In this document: positions 39,993 to 50,367 of the stretch, in pieces
Layout of the letters: each line of letters opens with the position of its first letter
Numbering within the stretch: position 1 is the first letter of the stretch
NCBI GenBank assembly: GCA_019634795.1
Contig: JAHCAR010000001.1
Location: 310,001-374,000, forward strand
Direction: 5' to 3'
Origin: Dokdonella sp.
Lineage (GTDB): Bacteria > Pseudomonadota > Gammaproteobacteria > Xanthomonadales > Rhodanobacteraceae
Length of the DNA: 64,000 bases
The notes under the pieces: generated by a model
Told to the model about the DNA's origin: nothing
What the model saw: only the letters and a program-made list of their open reading frames with translations
Databases searched by the model: none
Translations under genes and position numbers: made by a program

Positions 39993-40304
39993 ATGGATGC
40001 ATCGATGATCGGCTTGTTGCTCGCGGGTGTCGTGGTCGCGCTCTGGCTCGACGCGCTGGCCGCGCGCGAGCTGGCCGGGATGTACAGCCGACGGCTGTGC
40101 GCGGACTCGGGTCTGCAATGGCTCGACCAGAGCATCGCCCTGCAGCGCCTGGGGTTCGTTCGCGTCGATGGCAGGCTGGTCCTGCGTCGCCAATACCGCT
40201 TCGAGGTCAGCCTCAACGGCAGCGACCGCCATCGGGCCAGCATCAGCCTGCATGGGCGGCGCATCGCAAGTTACGTACTTCCCGCCCGCGAATTGCCCGA
40301 GTAG
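39993..40304 (+). CDS. DUF3301 small membrane-anchored protein
   Basis: A 103-residue protein with one N-terminal hydrophobic helix (about 5-20, MIGLLLAGVVVALWLDAL) and a soluble part with LCADSGLQWLDQSIAL and LRRQYRFEVSLNG, matching the DUF3301 family of Gammaproteobacteria. Function unknown. The ribosome-binding site is weak; a second ATG at 40005 is possible. It converges with sspB across a 25-bp gap and is divergent from the kinase gene. Confidence 0.78.
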   Translation: MDASMIGLLLAGVVVALWLDALAARELAGMYSRRLCADSGLQWLDQSIALQRLGFVRVDGRLVLRRQYRFEVSLNGSDRHRASISLHGRRIASYVLPARELPE

Positions 40305-40329
40305 GAACCCGCTGGCCGTTCTTCGACGC

Positions 40330-40725
40330 CTACTTGACCACATGCAGCCGCGGTCGCCTGGGCGGCTCATCTGGCGCGGGCGGATCGGGTGGGGTCGTCG
40401 ATTCTTCGGCCGGAAACATCATGCCCTGACCATTTTCCTGGGCGTAGATGGCGAGAACCGCGGAAATAGGTAGCTCTATGGAATGGCTGACGCCGCCGAA
40501 GCGGGCGAGGAAACTGACGGTTTCCATGCCGATGTCCAGTCTGGCCACGGCACGCGAAGCGACACTGAGCACGATCCGGCCATCCTTGATCGCCGAGGCC
40601 GGAACGCGCACGCCGGGCGCACCCGCCTCGACCAGCAGATACGGGGTCAGTCCGTTGTCATTGATCCATTCGTGAATGGCCCGCAGCAGATAGGGCCGAT
40701 TCGAAGTCATTGTCATCTCGGGCAC
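40330..40725 (-). CDS. sspB: ClpXP adaptor SspB
   Basis: A 131-residue specificity-enhancing factor that delivers ssrA-tagged peptides to ClpXP. The SspB fold runs from about residue 8 to 100 (RPYLLRAIHEWINDNGLTPYL, then GVRVPASAI and IVLSVASRAV). A flexible Pro/Glu-rich linker ends in RRPRLHVVK, the short C-terminal tail that docks on ClpX. The start is a GTG at 40725 with GAGG seven bases before it. It is nine bases after sspA, as in many Gammaproteobacteria. Confidence 0.95.
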   Translation of the reverse strand: MPEMTMTSNRPYLLRAIHEWINDNGLTPYLLVEAGAPGVRVPASAIKDGRIVLSVASRAVARLDIGMETVSFLARFGGVSHSIELPISAVLAIYAQENGQGMMFPAEESTTPPDPPAPDEPPRRPRLHVVK

Positions 40726-40734
40726 GCGATGTCC

Positions 40735-41358
40735 TCATGCGCGCAATGCGCGCTCCTCGGCAGTCATGCTGCGCATGAACGCCTGGCTGTGGAATATCCG
40801 CTCGCCATAGTCGACGATCGACTGCGCCTCGCGTGGCAGGGTGATACCGAGCGATTGGAAGCGCCAAACGAGCGGCGCGAAAGCACAGTCGGCCAGGCTG
40901 ATTTCGGGACTCAGGAAGAATTTCGACGCCTTGAAAGCCGGCGCATTGCTGATCAGTTCGTCACGCAGGGCCTTGCGCGCCGTCTCGGCGCCCTTGCCCC
41001 CCTCCTCGATCTGGTCGACCAGGGTCAGCCAGTCGTTTTCGAGCCGCACCATGGCCAGGCGGAGCCGGGCCCGGGACAGCGGATCGACCGGCATCAGCGG
41101 CGGATGCGGGTAGCGTTCGTCGAGGTACTCGCAGATTACGCTGGTATCGTAGAGGACGAGGTCGCGATCGACGAGGGTCGGCACCGAATTGTAGGGATTG
41201 AGCTCGATCAGGTCTTCCGGCGGATTATCGAGGTCGACGACGACATGATCGTAGCTGACACCCTTGGCCGAAAGGACCAGCCGGACCCGATGGCAATGGA
41301 CGCAGTCGCGCGCGGAAAAAAGAGTTAGCACTGCCCGTGATCGCTGACTCAAGGCCAT
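40735..41358 (-). CDS. sspA: Stringent starvation protein A (GST fold)
   Basis: A 207-residue RNA-polymerase-associated protein with a glutathione-S-transferase fold that modulates transcription under stress. The thioredoxin-like half starts VLTLFSARDCVHCHRVR, with the cis-Pro in NSVPTLVDRDLVLYDTSVI; the helical half has LADCAFAPLVWR. The CxxC at its start is unusual for SspA but not diagnostic. The ATG at 41358 is chosen over a longer form to match family length. It lies between petC and sspB. Confidence 0.94.
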   Translation of the reverse strand: MALSQRSRAVLTLFSARDCVHCHRVRLVLSAKGVSYDHVVVDLDNPPEDLIELNPYNSVPTLVDRDLVLYDTSVICEYLDERYPHPPLMPVDPLSRARLRLAMVRLENDWLTLVDQIEEGGKGAETARKALRDELISNAPAFKASKFFLSPEISLADCAFAPLVWRFQSLGITLPREAQSIVDYGERIFHSQAFMRSMTAEERALRA

Positions 41359-41481
41359 GACGGCACACCTCCCCTGGCGGGCTAGTGACCCGCATGACCA
41401 CACAAACCGGGGCTGGCCCGGCCTCTCCCGCTCGCATTCACTCTACTACGCCATGGCGAAAGCGCATAGATGAGTCGGACC

Positions 41482-41502
41482 GGGCTGCCGAATCGGCAGC
41501 CC
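41482..41502 (-). terminator. Hairpin between petC and sspA
   Basis: Arms GGGCTGCCG (41482-41490) and CGGCAGCCC (41494-41502) pair over 9 bp with a short loop. On the minus strand no T-run follows, so it may be a Rho-dependent pause, an mRNA 3'-end stabiliser, or a weak terminator separating petABC from sspAB. Confidence 0.5.
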
Positions 41503-41567
41503 AAATCACTGAAAACAAACAGGAAACCGGCCAAATCACCTGAGCTTTTCGGGGCCGTGCCGGGCTC

Positions 41568-42329
41568 TCAGTGGACGTCCTTCCAGTATTCCTGCTTGAG
41601 GAAATAGGCCAAAAGGGTGAACGCGGCAAGGAACAGCAGGACCCAGATGCCGATCGATTTCCGCTGCATGGCGGCGGGCTCGGCGGCATATTGAAGGAAA
41701 TTCGCGATATCCCGCGCAACCTTGTCGAATTCCTCGGGTTTCAGGGTTCCGGCCTGGTGCATCTCGAAGCCCTCGAACTGGGCCGGCTCGGTCCCCTCGG
41801 CTGGCTTGAATTTCGCCGTCTGCACGCCCTGCAGCTCCCACAGCGGATTCGGCATCGAGGCGTTCGGGAAGACCGTATTGTTCCAGCCCACCGGGCGACT
41901 GGCATCGAGGTAGAAGGACTTCAGGTAATTGAAGACGTAGTCGACACCCTTGGCCCGCGCCATCAGCGAGAGATCCGGTGGTGCCGCGCCAAACCATGTC
42001 TTGCCGTCGGCCGGACTCATCGACGGCGGGATGCGCTCACCGAAGTTGGCTCCGCTGAAGTTGAGATTGTTCATGACCTGGTCTTCGCTGAGGTCGAGAT
42101 CCTCGGCAATGCGCGAATAACGCATCAGCTTGAGCGAATGGCAGCCCGAGCAGTAGTTCATGAACAGCTTGGCGCCATGCTGCAGCGAACCGGTATCGGC
42201 CAGATTGGCATTGGACGGCTCAAGACCGCCCTCCTCGGAAGCCGCGGCCGGCAGTGCGAGACCGAGGGTCAGAGCCACGAGTAGGCCGGCGATCCAGCGT
42301 TGGGGCTTGTGCATGATGGTCTCAGTCAT
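41568..42329 (-). CDS. petC: Cytochrome c1 of the bc1 complex
   Basis: A 253-residue membrane-anchored haem protein of the cytochrome bc1 complex that passes electrons from the Rieske protein to soluble carriers. A signal peptide (about 1-30, ending PAAAS) is followed by the haem motif CSGCHSLK and the axial Met region (ERIPPSMSPADGKTWFGAAPPDL). A C-terminal membrane helix (about 228-247, SIGIWVLLFLAAFTLLAYFL) anchors it. It overlaps the end of petB by 8 bp. The nearby HiPIP (about 55.5 kb) is a plausible electron acceptor. Confidence 0.96.
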   Translation of the reverse strand: MTETIMHKPQRWIAGLLVALTLGLALPAAASEEGGLEPSNANLADTGSLQHGAKLFMNYCSGCHSLKLMRYSRIAEDLDLSEDQVMNNLNFSGANFGERIPPSMSPADGKTWFGAAPPDLSLMARAKGVDYVFNYLKSFYLDASRPVGWNNTVFPNASMPNPLWELQGVQTAKFKPAEGTEPAQFEGFEMHQAGTLKPEEFDKVARDIANFLQYAAEPAAMQRKSIGIWVLLFLAAFTLLAYFLKQEYWKDVH

Positions 42330-43590
42330 GGTCGTTCACCCGCTCCGGGACGGCCTTGGTCTTCTCGAAGCCGAACGCGGTATAGACCCAGAGGAAAATG
42401 AAGAAGCCGAAGTAGGCCGCGGTCAGGAAGCGACCGATGATGGTCTCGACCGGATCGGTGCCGGGGCCGGAGCCGATCTTGCCGAGCCAGACGAAGCAGA
42501 TGCCGAGCACGAACAGGGCGATCCGGAAGCCGGTGCCGCGATAGCGCCACGACTTGACCTTGCCGCGATCGAGCCAGGGCAGGAAGAACAGCACGAGGAT
42601 CGCGCTGAACATCGTCAGCACGCCGGCCAGCTTGTTCGGCACCACGCGCAGCATCGCGTAGAACGGCGTGTAGTACCAGGTCGGCTTGATGTGCTCGGGC
42701 GTCACGAGGCGATTGGCCTCGATGAAGTTGTCGTGTTCGAGGAACAGGCCGCCGAAGGTCGGCTGGAAGAAGATGATGAACGCGCAGATCAGCAGGAAGC
42801 AGCCTGTATAGAAAGTGTCCTTGACCGTGAAGTACGGATGGAACGGGATACCGTCGGCAGGCGCCTTGTCAGACCAGCGGTTGCCCTTCGGGCCCTTCTT
42901 GATCTCCACGCCATCGGGATTGTTCGAGCCCACTTCGTGCAAGGCGAAAATGTGCAGAACCACGAGCAGCAGCAGGACCAGCGGCAGGGCGATCACGTGC
43001 AGGGCGAAGAAGCGGTTGAGCGTTGCATCCGAGGGCAGGTAGTCGCCCATGATCCACTCGGTCAGCGCGCTGCCGACGTAGGGAATCGCCCCGAACAGCG
43101 AAATGATCACCTTGGCGCCCCAGAACGACATCTGGCCCCAGGGCAGCACGTAGCCCATGAAGGCCTCGGCCATCAGAACCAGGTAGATCAGCATGCCGAG
43201 CAGCCAGACCAGTTCGCGCGGCTTCTTGTAGGACCCGTACATGACGCCACGGAACATGTGGATGTAGACGACCACGAAGAAGGCCGAGGCACCAGTGGAG
43301 TGCATGTAGCGGATAAGCCAGCCCCACTCGACGTCGCGCATGATGTACTCGACCGAGGCGAACGCTTCGGCGGCACTCGGCTTGAAGAACATCGTCAGGA
43401 AGATGCCGGTGACGATCTGGTTGATCAGCACCACCATCGACAGCACGCCGAAGATGTACCAGATGTTGAAGTTCTTCGGCGCGTAGTACTGCGTCATGTG
43501 TTTGGCATAGAACGGGCCAAACGACGGCGCACGATCGTTGAACCATTCCTGCACGCCGGAGACGGCCTGGGTCAGTCGATTGGCCATCAC
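42322..43590 (-). CDS. petB: Cytochrome b of the bc1 complex
   Basis: A 422-residue integral membrane subunit with two b-type haems and the quinol sites. Eight helices are expected. Haem-ligand His residues fall in YMHSTGASAFFVVVYIHMFR and in the HVIALPLVLLLLVVLHIFAL helix. The Qo-site PEWY-type motif appears as PTWYYTPFY, a variant of the usual PEWYFLP. It starts at an ATG overlapping the Rieske stop codon (ATGA) and overlaps petC, giving tight coupling of all three subunits. Confidence 0.96.
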   Translation of the reverse strand: MMANRLTQAVSGVQEWFNDRAPSFGPFYAKHMTQYYAPKNFNIWYIFGVLSMVVLINQIVTGIFLTMFFKPSAAEAFASVEYIMRDVEWGWLIRYMHSTGASAFFVVVYIHMFRGVMYGSYKKPRELVWLLGMLIYLVLMAEAFMGYVLPWGQMSFWGAKVIISLFGAIPYVGSALTEWIMGDYLPSDATLNRFFALHVIALPLVLLLLVVLHIFALHEVGSNNPDGVEIKKGPKGNRWSDKAPADGIPFHPYFTVKDTFYTGCFLLICAFIIFFQPTFGGLFLEHDNFIEANRLVTPEHIKPTWYYTPFYAMLRVVPNKLAGVLTMFSAILVLFFLPWLDRGKVKSWRYRGTGFRIALFVLGICFVWLGKIGSGPGTDPVETIIGRFLTAAYFGFFIFLWVYTAFGFEKTKAVPERVNDHD

Positions 43591-44183
43591 GCTGCTCCCT
43601 CGGCTGCGCCGATCATGATGTGCGTATCGTCCACGAAGTAGTACGGCGGCACGACCAGGTTGGTCGGCGCCGGGACCCCGTCATAGACACGGCCGGCCAT
43701 GTCGAAGCGCGACTTGTGGCAAGGGCAGAAAAAGCCGCCCTTCCAGTTCGGATCGAACGGCTCGGGCTCGAGTTCGCCATGGAACTTCGGCGAGCAGCCC
43801 AGGTGCGTGCACAGCCCGACCAGCACGAGCAGTTCCGGCTTGCGCGAGCGGTATTCGTTCTGGGCGAATTTCGGCTGCTGGTCCTCGACCGAGGATGTCG
43901 GATCCTTGAGCCGGGAATCCTGGCTCGGCAGCGCATCGAGCTGGGCCTGGGTGCGATGGATGATCCAGATTGGCTGACCGCGCCACTCGTAGGTGACCAT
44001 CTGCCCGACTTCGAGCTTGCTGATGTCGGCTTCGACCGGTGCGCCGGCAGTCTTTGCCCGGGCGCTCGGTTGCCACGATTTGATGAAGGGTACGGCCGCC
44101 ATTGCGATTCCCGCACCGCCCACGACAGCTGTCGTTGCGGTCAGAAACCTGCGGCGGCCCTTGTCGACGCCGTCATTTGCCAT
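43587..44183 (-). CDS. petA: Rieske iron-sulfur subunit of the bc1 complex
   Basis: A 198-residue 2Fe-2S subunit that takes electrons from quinol and swings to cytochrome c1. It has a Tat-type N-terminus (KGRRRFLTATTAVVGGAG) serving as membrane anchor, and Rieske motifs CTHLGCSP and CPCHKSRFD with the two Cys/His pairs. The ATG at 44183 is preferred to a longer form (GGAG six bases before). It is the first gene of petABC. The divergent DegS-like gene starts about 165 bp away. Confidence 0.97.
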   Translation of the reverse strand: MANDGVDKGRRRFLTATTAVVGGAGIAMAAVPFIKSWQPSARAKTAGAPVEADISKLEVGQMVTYEWRGQPIWIIHRTQAQLDALPSQDSRLKDPTSSVEDQQPKFAQNEYRSRKPELLVLVGLCTHLGCSPKFHGELEPEPFDPNWKGGFFCPCHKSRFDMAGRVYDGVPAPTNLVVPPYYFVDDTHIMIGAAEGAA

Positions 44184-44349
44184 CCGGCACTCCACAGAGG
44201 TGCTTGCTGAAAAACGAAAATGGAACAGGGAAACGCGGGGATGCCGCAGAATCATGCTAGTTTAACGAAGCACTCCGCACCGCACAATCGAGCGCGACGC
44301 GGCAAGATGTCCCTTGCATCCCGTGCCTTCACCCTTGCAACCCGATCCC

Positions 44350-45552
<1,203 letters not shown>

Positions 45553-45582
45553 TTCCTGTCCCCCGGGACCTCCGAGCGGAGC

Positions 45583-46530
45583 TCAGAGCGCCTTGCGGTA
45601 GCGGTCGCGGAGCGTCGCCACGCGCTCGACATAGACCTGGGTTTCGGCGAACGGCGGTACGTCCGAGTACTTCTGCACCGCCGCCGGTCCGGCATTGTAG
45701 GCAGCCGTGGCCAGTCGCTCGTCGCCGTTGAAGTTCTTCAGCATCCGCGCCAGGTACTGCGCGCCGCCGCGAATGTTCTGCGCGGCGTCGAAGGCGTCGT
45801 CGACACCGAGATCGGTCGCCGTCCCCGGCATCAGCTGCATCAGGCCCTGCGCGCCCTTGCTCGAGATGGCCAGCGGATTGAAGGCCGATTCGGCGTGGAT
45901 GACGGCCCGCAGCAGCGACTCGTCGACGCCCGACTCGGCCGCGGCTTCGGCGACTTCATCGCGGTAGGCATCGAGGTTGAGGGCGGTACGGGCGAAGTTG
46001 ATCGTCGAATGCAGGTCGCAGGCGACACAGGTCGAGATATAGGTGAAGAGCACCGCAAAGCGCCCGTCGCGCGGCCGCACGTTGGTGTATTCGGTGACCC
46101 CGCTGCTGCGCTCGACCCGGTACACCGCACCGCGCAGCACCCTCGGTGCGAGGCTGGCCGTGGTCGCGCTGGTCATGACCTTGTTGTCGACCTTCTGCTC
46201 GGCCTCTTCGCGCCGCGGCGCCTTGGCTGGACCCGGCACGATGGCAGCGGTCGAGGCGACGCCCGAACGGGTCGCGCGGACATCCGGCCGCTCCTGGTAG
46301 TCGACCTTGCGGCGGGCCTGGGCGCTTTTCGGCGCCGGCTTGGCGGCCTGGTAACTGCCGATCGCCCTGCAGCCCGTGAACGAGGCCCGCTTGTTGGTGT
46401 AGGCGACACTGCCGCCCGGACCCTCGCACTTGTAAAGGGTGTCGGCGGCGGCGTTCGATGCCATCAGGATCAGGCTGGCAGCGAGCAGGCCAAGCAGTGA
46501 ATTTTCAGGCACTTGCAGCATATTCGTCAT
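45583..46530 (-). CDS. Lytic transglycosylase with SLT domain
   Basis: A 315-residue exported muramidase-type lyase. A signal peptide (about 1-28, ending SNAAA) precedes a DUF4124-like segment (TLYKCEGPGGSVAYTNKRA), a basic variable linker and the SLT domain (about 185-300). The catalytic Glu is in VIHAESAFNPLAISSKGAQG, followed by LMQLMPGTA and AAYNAGPAAV. It cuts peptidoglycan glycan strands in the periplasm. The ATG at 46530 or 46521 gives the signal peptide; neither has a strong ribosome-binding site. It converges with the DegS-like gene and is divergent from miaB. Confidence 0.9.
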   Translation of the reverse strand: MTNMLQVPENSLLGLLAASLILMASNAAADTLYKCEGPGGSVAYTNKRASFTGCRAIGSYQAAKPAPKSAQARRKVDYQERPDVRATRSGVASTAAIVPGPAKAPRREEAEQKVDNKVMTSATTASLAPRVLRGAVYRVERSSGVTEYTNVRPRDGRFAVLFTYISTCVACDLHSTINFARTALNLDAYRDEVAEAAAESGVDESLLRAVIHAESAFNPLAISSKGAQGLMQLMPGTATDLGVDDAFDAAQNIRGGAQYLARMLKNFNGDERLATAAYNAGPAAVQKYSDVPPFAETQVYVERVATLRDRYRKAL

Positions 46531-46666
46531 TAAACCATGGAACTGGATGCCCCGCCTGCGAAGGCGGTCCCGGAGCGGGCGCCCTGCCCGGCTTCGCGAG
46601 CTTTCGCTGGCGGGCCTCAAGTCCTGTGCGTAAACTACTGGGTTTGCTGACAATTCTCCAGTTCCC

Positions 46667-48013
46667 ATGGCCGGAAAGCTGTACATCAAGACCCACGGTT
46701 GCCAGATGAACGAGTACGACTCGGCGAAGATGGCCGACGTCCTCGGCGCGGCGCACGGCCTGGTGTTGACCGAGGATGCCGCCGAGGCGGACGTCATCCT
46801 GATCAATACCTGCTCGATCCGCGAGAAGGCCCAGGAGAAGGTGTTCAGCCAGCTCGGCCGCTGGAAGGAGCTCAAGCAGCACAAGGCCTCGGTGGTCATC
46901 GGCGTCGGCGGCTGCGTGGCCAGCCAGGAGGGCGATGCGATCGTCAGGCGCGCGCCATTCGTCGACCTCGTGTTCGGACCGCAGACCCTGCACCGGCTGC
47001 CCGAAATGATCGAGGCGCGCCGGCAGAGCGGCAAGCCGCAGGTCGACATCAGTTTCCCCGAGATTGAAAAATTCGACCGCCTGCCCGAACCGCGTGCCGA
47101 AGGCGCATCGGCCTTCGTCTCGATCATGGAAGGCTGCTCGAAGTACTGCAGCTTCTGCGTGGTTCCGTACACGCGTGGCGAGGAAATCAGCCGACCGTTC
47201 GACGACGTGCTGGCCGAGATCGCCCAGCTCGCCGAACAGGGCGTGCGCGAGGTCAACCTGCTCGGCCAGAACGTCAATGCCTATCGCGGACCGATGCACG
47301 ACGGCGGCATCGCCGATCTCGGCCTGCTCATCCACGCCGTGGCCCAGATCGACGGCATCGGCCGCATCCGCTTCACGACCTCGCATCCGATGGAGTTCAG
47401 CGATTCGCTGGTCGAGGCCTACGCCAACGTGCCGGAGCTGGCCAACTTCCTGCACCTGCCCGTGCAGTCGGGATCGGACCGCATCCTCTCGGCAATGAAG
47501 CGCGGCTATACGGCGCTCGAATACAAGCAGCGCATCCGCAAGCTGCGCGCGGTGCGGCCCGACATCTGCATCTCCTCGGATTTCATCGTCGGCTTTCCCG
47601 GCGAGACCGAGGCCGATTTCGAAAAGACCATGAAGCTGATCGACGAAGTCGGCTTCGACCAGAGCTTCAGTTTCATTTTCTCGGCGCGCCCGGGCACACC
47701 CGCCGCCAACCTCGCCGACGACACCCCGGCCGAGGTCAAGCACGCCCGCCTGATGCGCCTGCAGGGCGTACTCAACGAGAATGCGCGCGCCATCAATGAG
47801 GCCATGCTCGGCACGACCCAGCGCATCCTGGTCGAGGGCCCCAGCCGGCGCGATCCGAATGAAATGACCGGGCGCACCGAGAACATGCGCAAGGTCAATT
47901 TCGCCGGTCATCCGCGCATGGCCGGCCAGTTCGTCGACGTGGTCATTACCGAGGTCATGGCCAACTCGCTGCGCGGTCGCGTGCAACTGGCCGGCAGCGA
48001 ACAGGCCGCCTGA
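46667..48013 (+). CDS. miaB: tRNA-2-methylthio-N6-dimethylallyladenosine synthase
   Basis: A 448-residue radical SAM methylthiotransferase that modifies A37 of tRNAs reading UNN codons. The N-terminal cluster-binding Cys ([27 protein letters not shown]) and the radical SAM motif CSKYCSFC are present. A TRAM domain ends the protein (about 380-445). All three domains are full length. The gene starts at an ATG after CTCCAGTTCCC with no strong ribosome-binding site. It is monocistronic. Confidence 0.97.
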   Translation: MAGKLYIKTHGCQMNEYDSAKMADVLGAAHGLVLTEDAAEADVILINTCSIREKAQEKVFSQLGRWKELKQHKASVVIGVGGCVASQEGDAIVRRAPFVDLVFGPQTLHRLPEMIEARRQSGKPQVDISFPEIEKFDRLPEPRAEGASAFVSIMEGCSKYCSFCVVPYTRGEEISRPFDDVLAEIAQLAEQGVREVNLLGQNVNAYRGPMHDGGIADLGLLIHAVAQIDGIGRIRFTTSHPMEFSDSLVEAYANVPELANFLHLPVQSGSDRILSAMKRGYTALEYKQRIRKLRAVRPDICISSDFIVGFPGETEADFEKTMKLIDEVGFDQSFSFIFSARPGTPAANLADDTPAEVKHARLMRLQGVLNENARAINEAMLGTTQRILVEGPSRRDPNEMTGRTENMRKVNFAGHPRMAGQFVDVVITEVMANSLRGRVQLAGSEQAA

Positions 48014-48021
48014 GCCAGCGC

Positions 48022-48207
48022 TCAGAATCCGAACGGGAAGCGCCCGCCGGACCCGTGCAGCGCCCAGGCCAGGACGAACCCCGTCCAGAAAAGCCGCTTG
48101 AGTCCGCGTGTTGCCAGCCAGACGACGGCAATGGCGAGAAGGAGCGGCGCCCAGCGCACGAGCGGGTTCGTGACCGAGCCTTTCTGCTGTTGCGAGAAGA
48201 CGTTCAT
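48022..48207 (-). CDS. Small membrane protein, unknown
   Basis: A 61-residue hydrophobic protein with one or two membrane helices (about 15-50, PLVRWAPLLLAIAVVWLATR, then LFWTGFVLAWAL) and a Gly-rich end. I do not recognise the family. GGAGG lies five bases before the ATG at 48207, which supports translation. It lies between miaB (convergent, 8 bp away) and the DUF885 gene on the opposite side. Confidence 0.65.
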   Translation of the reverse strand: MNVFSQQQKGSVTNPLVRWAPLLLAIAVVWLATRGLKRLFWTGFVLAWALHGSGGRFPFGF

Positions 48208-48303
48208 GCTGGCCTCCGGCGCACCGCAATGGTGCGCCGAAAGCATCTCCCACGGCTGTCGCGACCGGCAGCCCCGCTCGTCAGCCGTCGCGGCTGACGC
48301 CTG

Positions 48304-50124
48304 TCATCCGGCCTTGGTCTTCGCGATCCAGTCGTCGATGACGCGCTCGAGCAGGGACAGCGGCAGCGCCCCATGGCTCAGTACCTGGTCGTGGAATGCC
48401 CCGAGCGTGAAGCGATCACCGAGTTCCTTGCGGGCCTTTTCGCGCAGGGCGAGGATCTTCAGCATGCCGGCCTTGTAGGCCAGCGCCTGCCCCGGGTTGA
48501 CGAAGTAGCGCTCGATTTCGGCGGTCACGTCGCCCTCGCCCATGCCGGTGTTCTCGAGCATGTAGGCGATCGCCTGCTCGCGGGTCCAGCGCTTGTAGTG
48601 GATGCCGCTGTCGACGACCAGGCGCACGGCCCGCATCATCTCGTCGCGCAGGCGGCCGAGGTTGTCGAGGGGGTCCTTCTCGAAACCCAGTTCCCAGGCC
48701 AGGCGCTCGGCATACAGGGCCCAGCCTTCCGAATAGGCGGTGAACGGCAGCACGCGGCGGAAGAACGGCACGCCCTGCAGCTCCTGCGCGATCGTGATCT
48801 GGAAGTGATGACCGGGAATGCCCTCGTGGTAGGCCAGGGTGCGCATGGCGAATTTCGGCGTCTCGCCGGGATCGCGCAGGTTGGCGTAGAACACGCCGGG
48901 CCTCGAGCCGTCGAACGCGCCGCTCTGGTAGTAGGCGCCGGGTGCCGTCTTTTCCGAGAACGCGGGAACCGGCCGGACTTCGACACCGAGCTTCGGGCGC
49001 CGGTTGAAGGCATCACCGAGCTTGGCGTTGACGTCATCGAGAATGGCCTGGTACTGGGCGATCATCGCGGTCTTGCCTTCCGGCGTGTTCGGGTACATCT
49101 GTTCGGGCTGGCGGGCCAGTTGCTGAACGCGCTCGCCGATGCTGCCCTCGGTCAGCCCCTGCTCGCGCAGGATCGCATCCATCTCCGCGGATATCCGCGC
49201 AACCTCGGCCAGGCCGAGTTCGTGGACCTGCTCGGGCGTCATGTCGGTCGTGGTATGGCTGCGCACGCACCAGGCGTAATAGGCGTCGCCATCGGGCAGG
49301 CTCCAGGCACCCTGGTTCTGCGTGGCCTTGGCCTGCAGGGTCGTGAAGTAGGCGATCAGGTCGCGGAATGCGGGATAGACGCTGGACTCGATCGATGCCC
49401 TGACCCGCGCCTTGAGGTCTTCGCGCGTGGCCGTGTCCATCGCGTCGGCGTCGATCTTGTCGAGCTTCTCGCCGAAGCTCGTGTACAGCATGTTCTGCTC
49501 AGCCGGAACGCCGATGAATCCATTCATCTGCTCGAGCACCTTGTCGACGGTGAACTTCGGCGGGATGACACCCTTGCCTTCGCGCAGCTTCAAGCCCTCG
49601 ATCACCTGCGAGAAATTGAGCGGGAACTGGTCGAGGCGGCTGATGTAGTTCTCGGCGTCCCCAGCGTTGTTGACCTGATGGGTCTGGGCCATGAAATTCG
49701 GCTGGCCCGACTGCACGCCGAACATCTGGTTGACCGGGAAATCGTGATAGCGGAACCGGTCACCCTCGACCTGATCGGCGAGGAAGAATTCGAGCGCATC
49801 ATAGGAAAGCTTGCCTTCCTCATCGAGGGCATCGCGGTCATAGCGATGCAGCATGTCCAGGTCGTCCTTGACCATGGCCGCCATGCGATCGGCATGGGCC
49901 GGGGATGCGTCATCGAGCTTGCCGCTGTAAAAATCGGCCCAGGGTGGCAGGATGCGCATGCTGCTGAGCATCTGCGGGCTTTGCAGGGCGAACTGGCCGA
50001 ACACTCGCGCGTAGAACCAGTCGATCTTGTAGGGCTTGAAGTACCAGACATGGACGAAGGCGATGCCGGCCACCACGACCACGACCAGGATCAGTCGAAC
50101 CAACCACTTCAGCAGCTTTCTCAC
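48304..50124 (-). CDS. DUF885-family membrane-anchored putative metallopeptidase
   Basis: A 606-residue protein with one N-terminal signal/anchor helix (about 6-28, WLVRLILVVVVVAGIAFVHV) and a large extracytoplasmic helical domain. The DUF885 family carries a zinc-peptidase-like motif, seen here as TLAYHEGIPGHHFQI (HExxxHH type), with a supporting Glu likely in YSEGWALYAE. Family members are usually called peptidases or lipoproteins without a proven substrate. Length is typical. It is transcribed alone; the divergent rlmJ lies about 240 bp away. Confidence 0.88.
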   Translation of the reverse strand: MRKLLKWLVRLILVVVVVAGIAFVHVWYFKPYKIDWFYARVFGQFALQSPQMLSSMRILPPWADFYSGKLDDASPAHADRMAAMVKDDLDMLHRYDRDALDEEGKLSYDALEFFLADQVEGDRFRYHDFPVNQMFGVQSGQPNFMAQTHQVNNAGDAENYISRLDQFPLNFSQVIEGLKLREGKGVIPPKFTVDKVLEQMNGFIGVPAEQNMLYTSFGEKLDKIDADAMDTATREDLKARVRASIESSVYPAFRDLIAYFTTLQAKATQNQGAWSLPDGDAYYAWCVRSHTTTDMTPEQVHELGLAEVARISAEMDAILREQGLTEGSIGERVQQLARQPEQMYPNTPEGKTAMIAQYQAILDDVNAKLGDAFNRRPKLGVEVRPVPAFSEKTAPGAYYQSGAFDGSRPGVFYANLRDPGETPKFAMRTLAYHEGIPGHHFQITIAQELQGVPFFRRVLPFTAYSEGWALYAERLAWELGFEKDPLDNLGRLRDEMMRAVRLVVDSGIHYKRWTREQAIAYMLENTGMGEGDVTAEIERYFVNPGQALAYKAGMLKILALREKARKELGDRFTLGAFHDQVLSHGALPLSLLERVIDDWIAKTKAG

Positions 50125-50367
50125 GCGACGTCCCCTCTCGCCAGTCCAGACGCAAGCCTAACAGCCGAAGCGCCGGCTCGCGCATGGCCATTGGTCACGT
50201 GCCCATCTGCCTGCGGCGGGACCATGCAGCGACGGCGGCGTCGCGTCCATTCCGGCTACCCGCCGACGGGTTGATTTTTATACCCTTGCCGGACGGCCGG
50301 TGCACCCGGTATGTTGGCCGCGCGGGCCGGCGGCCAATGCCGCTGGCGCACCGGAAGTTCGACAGCC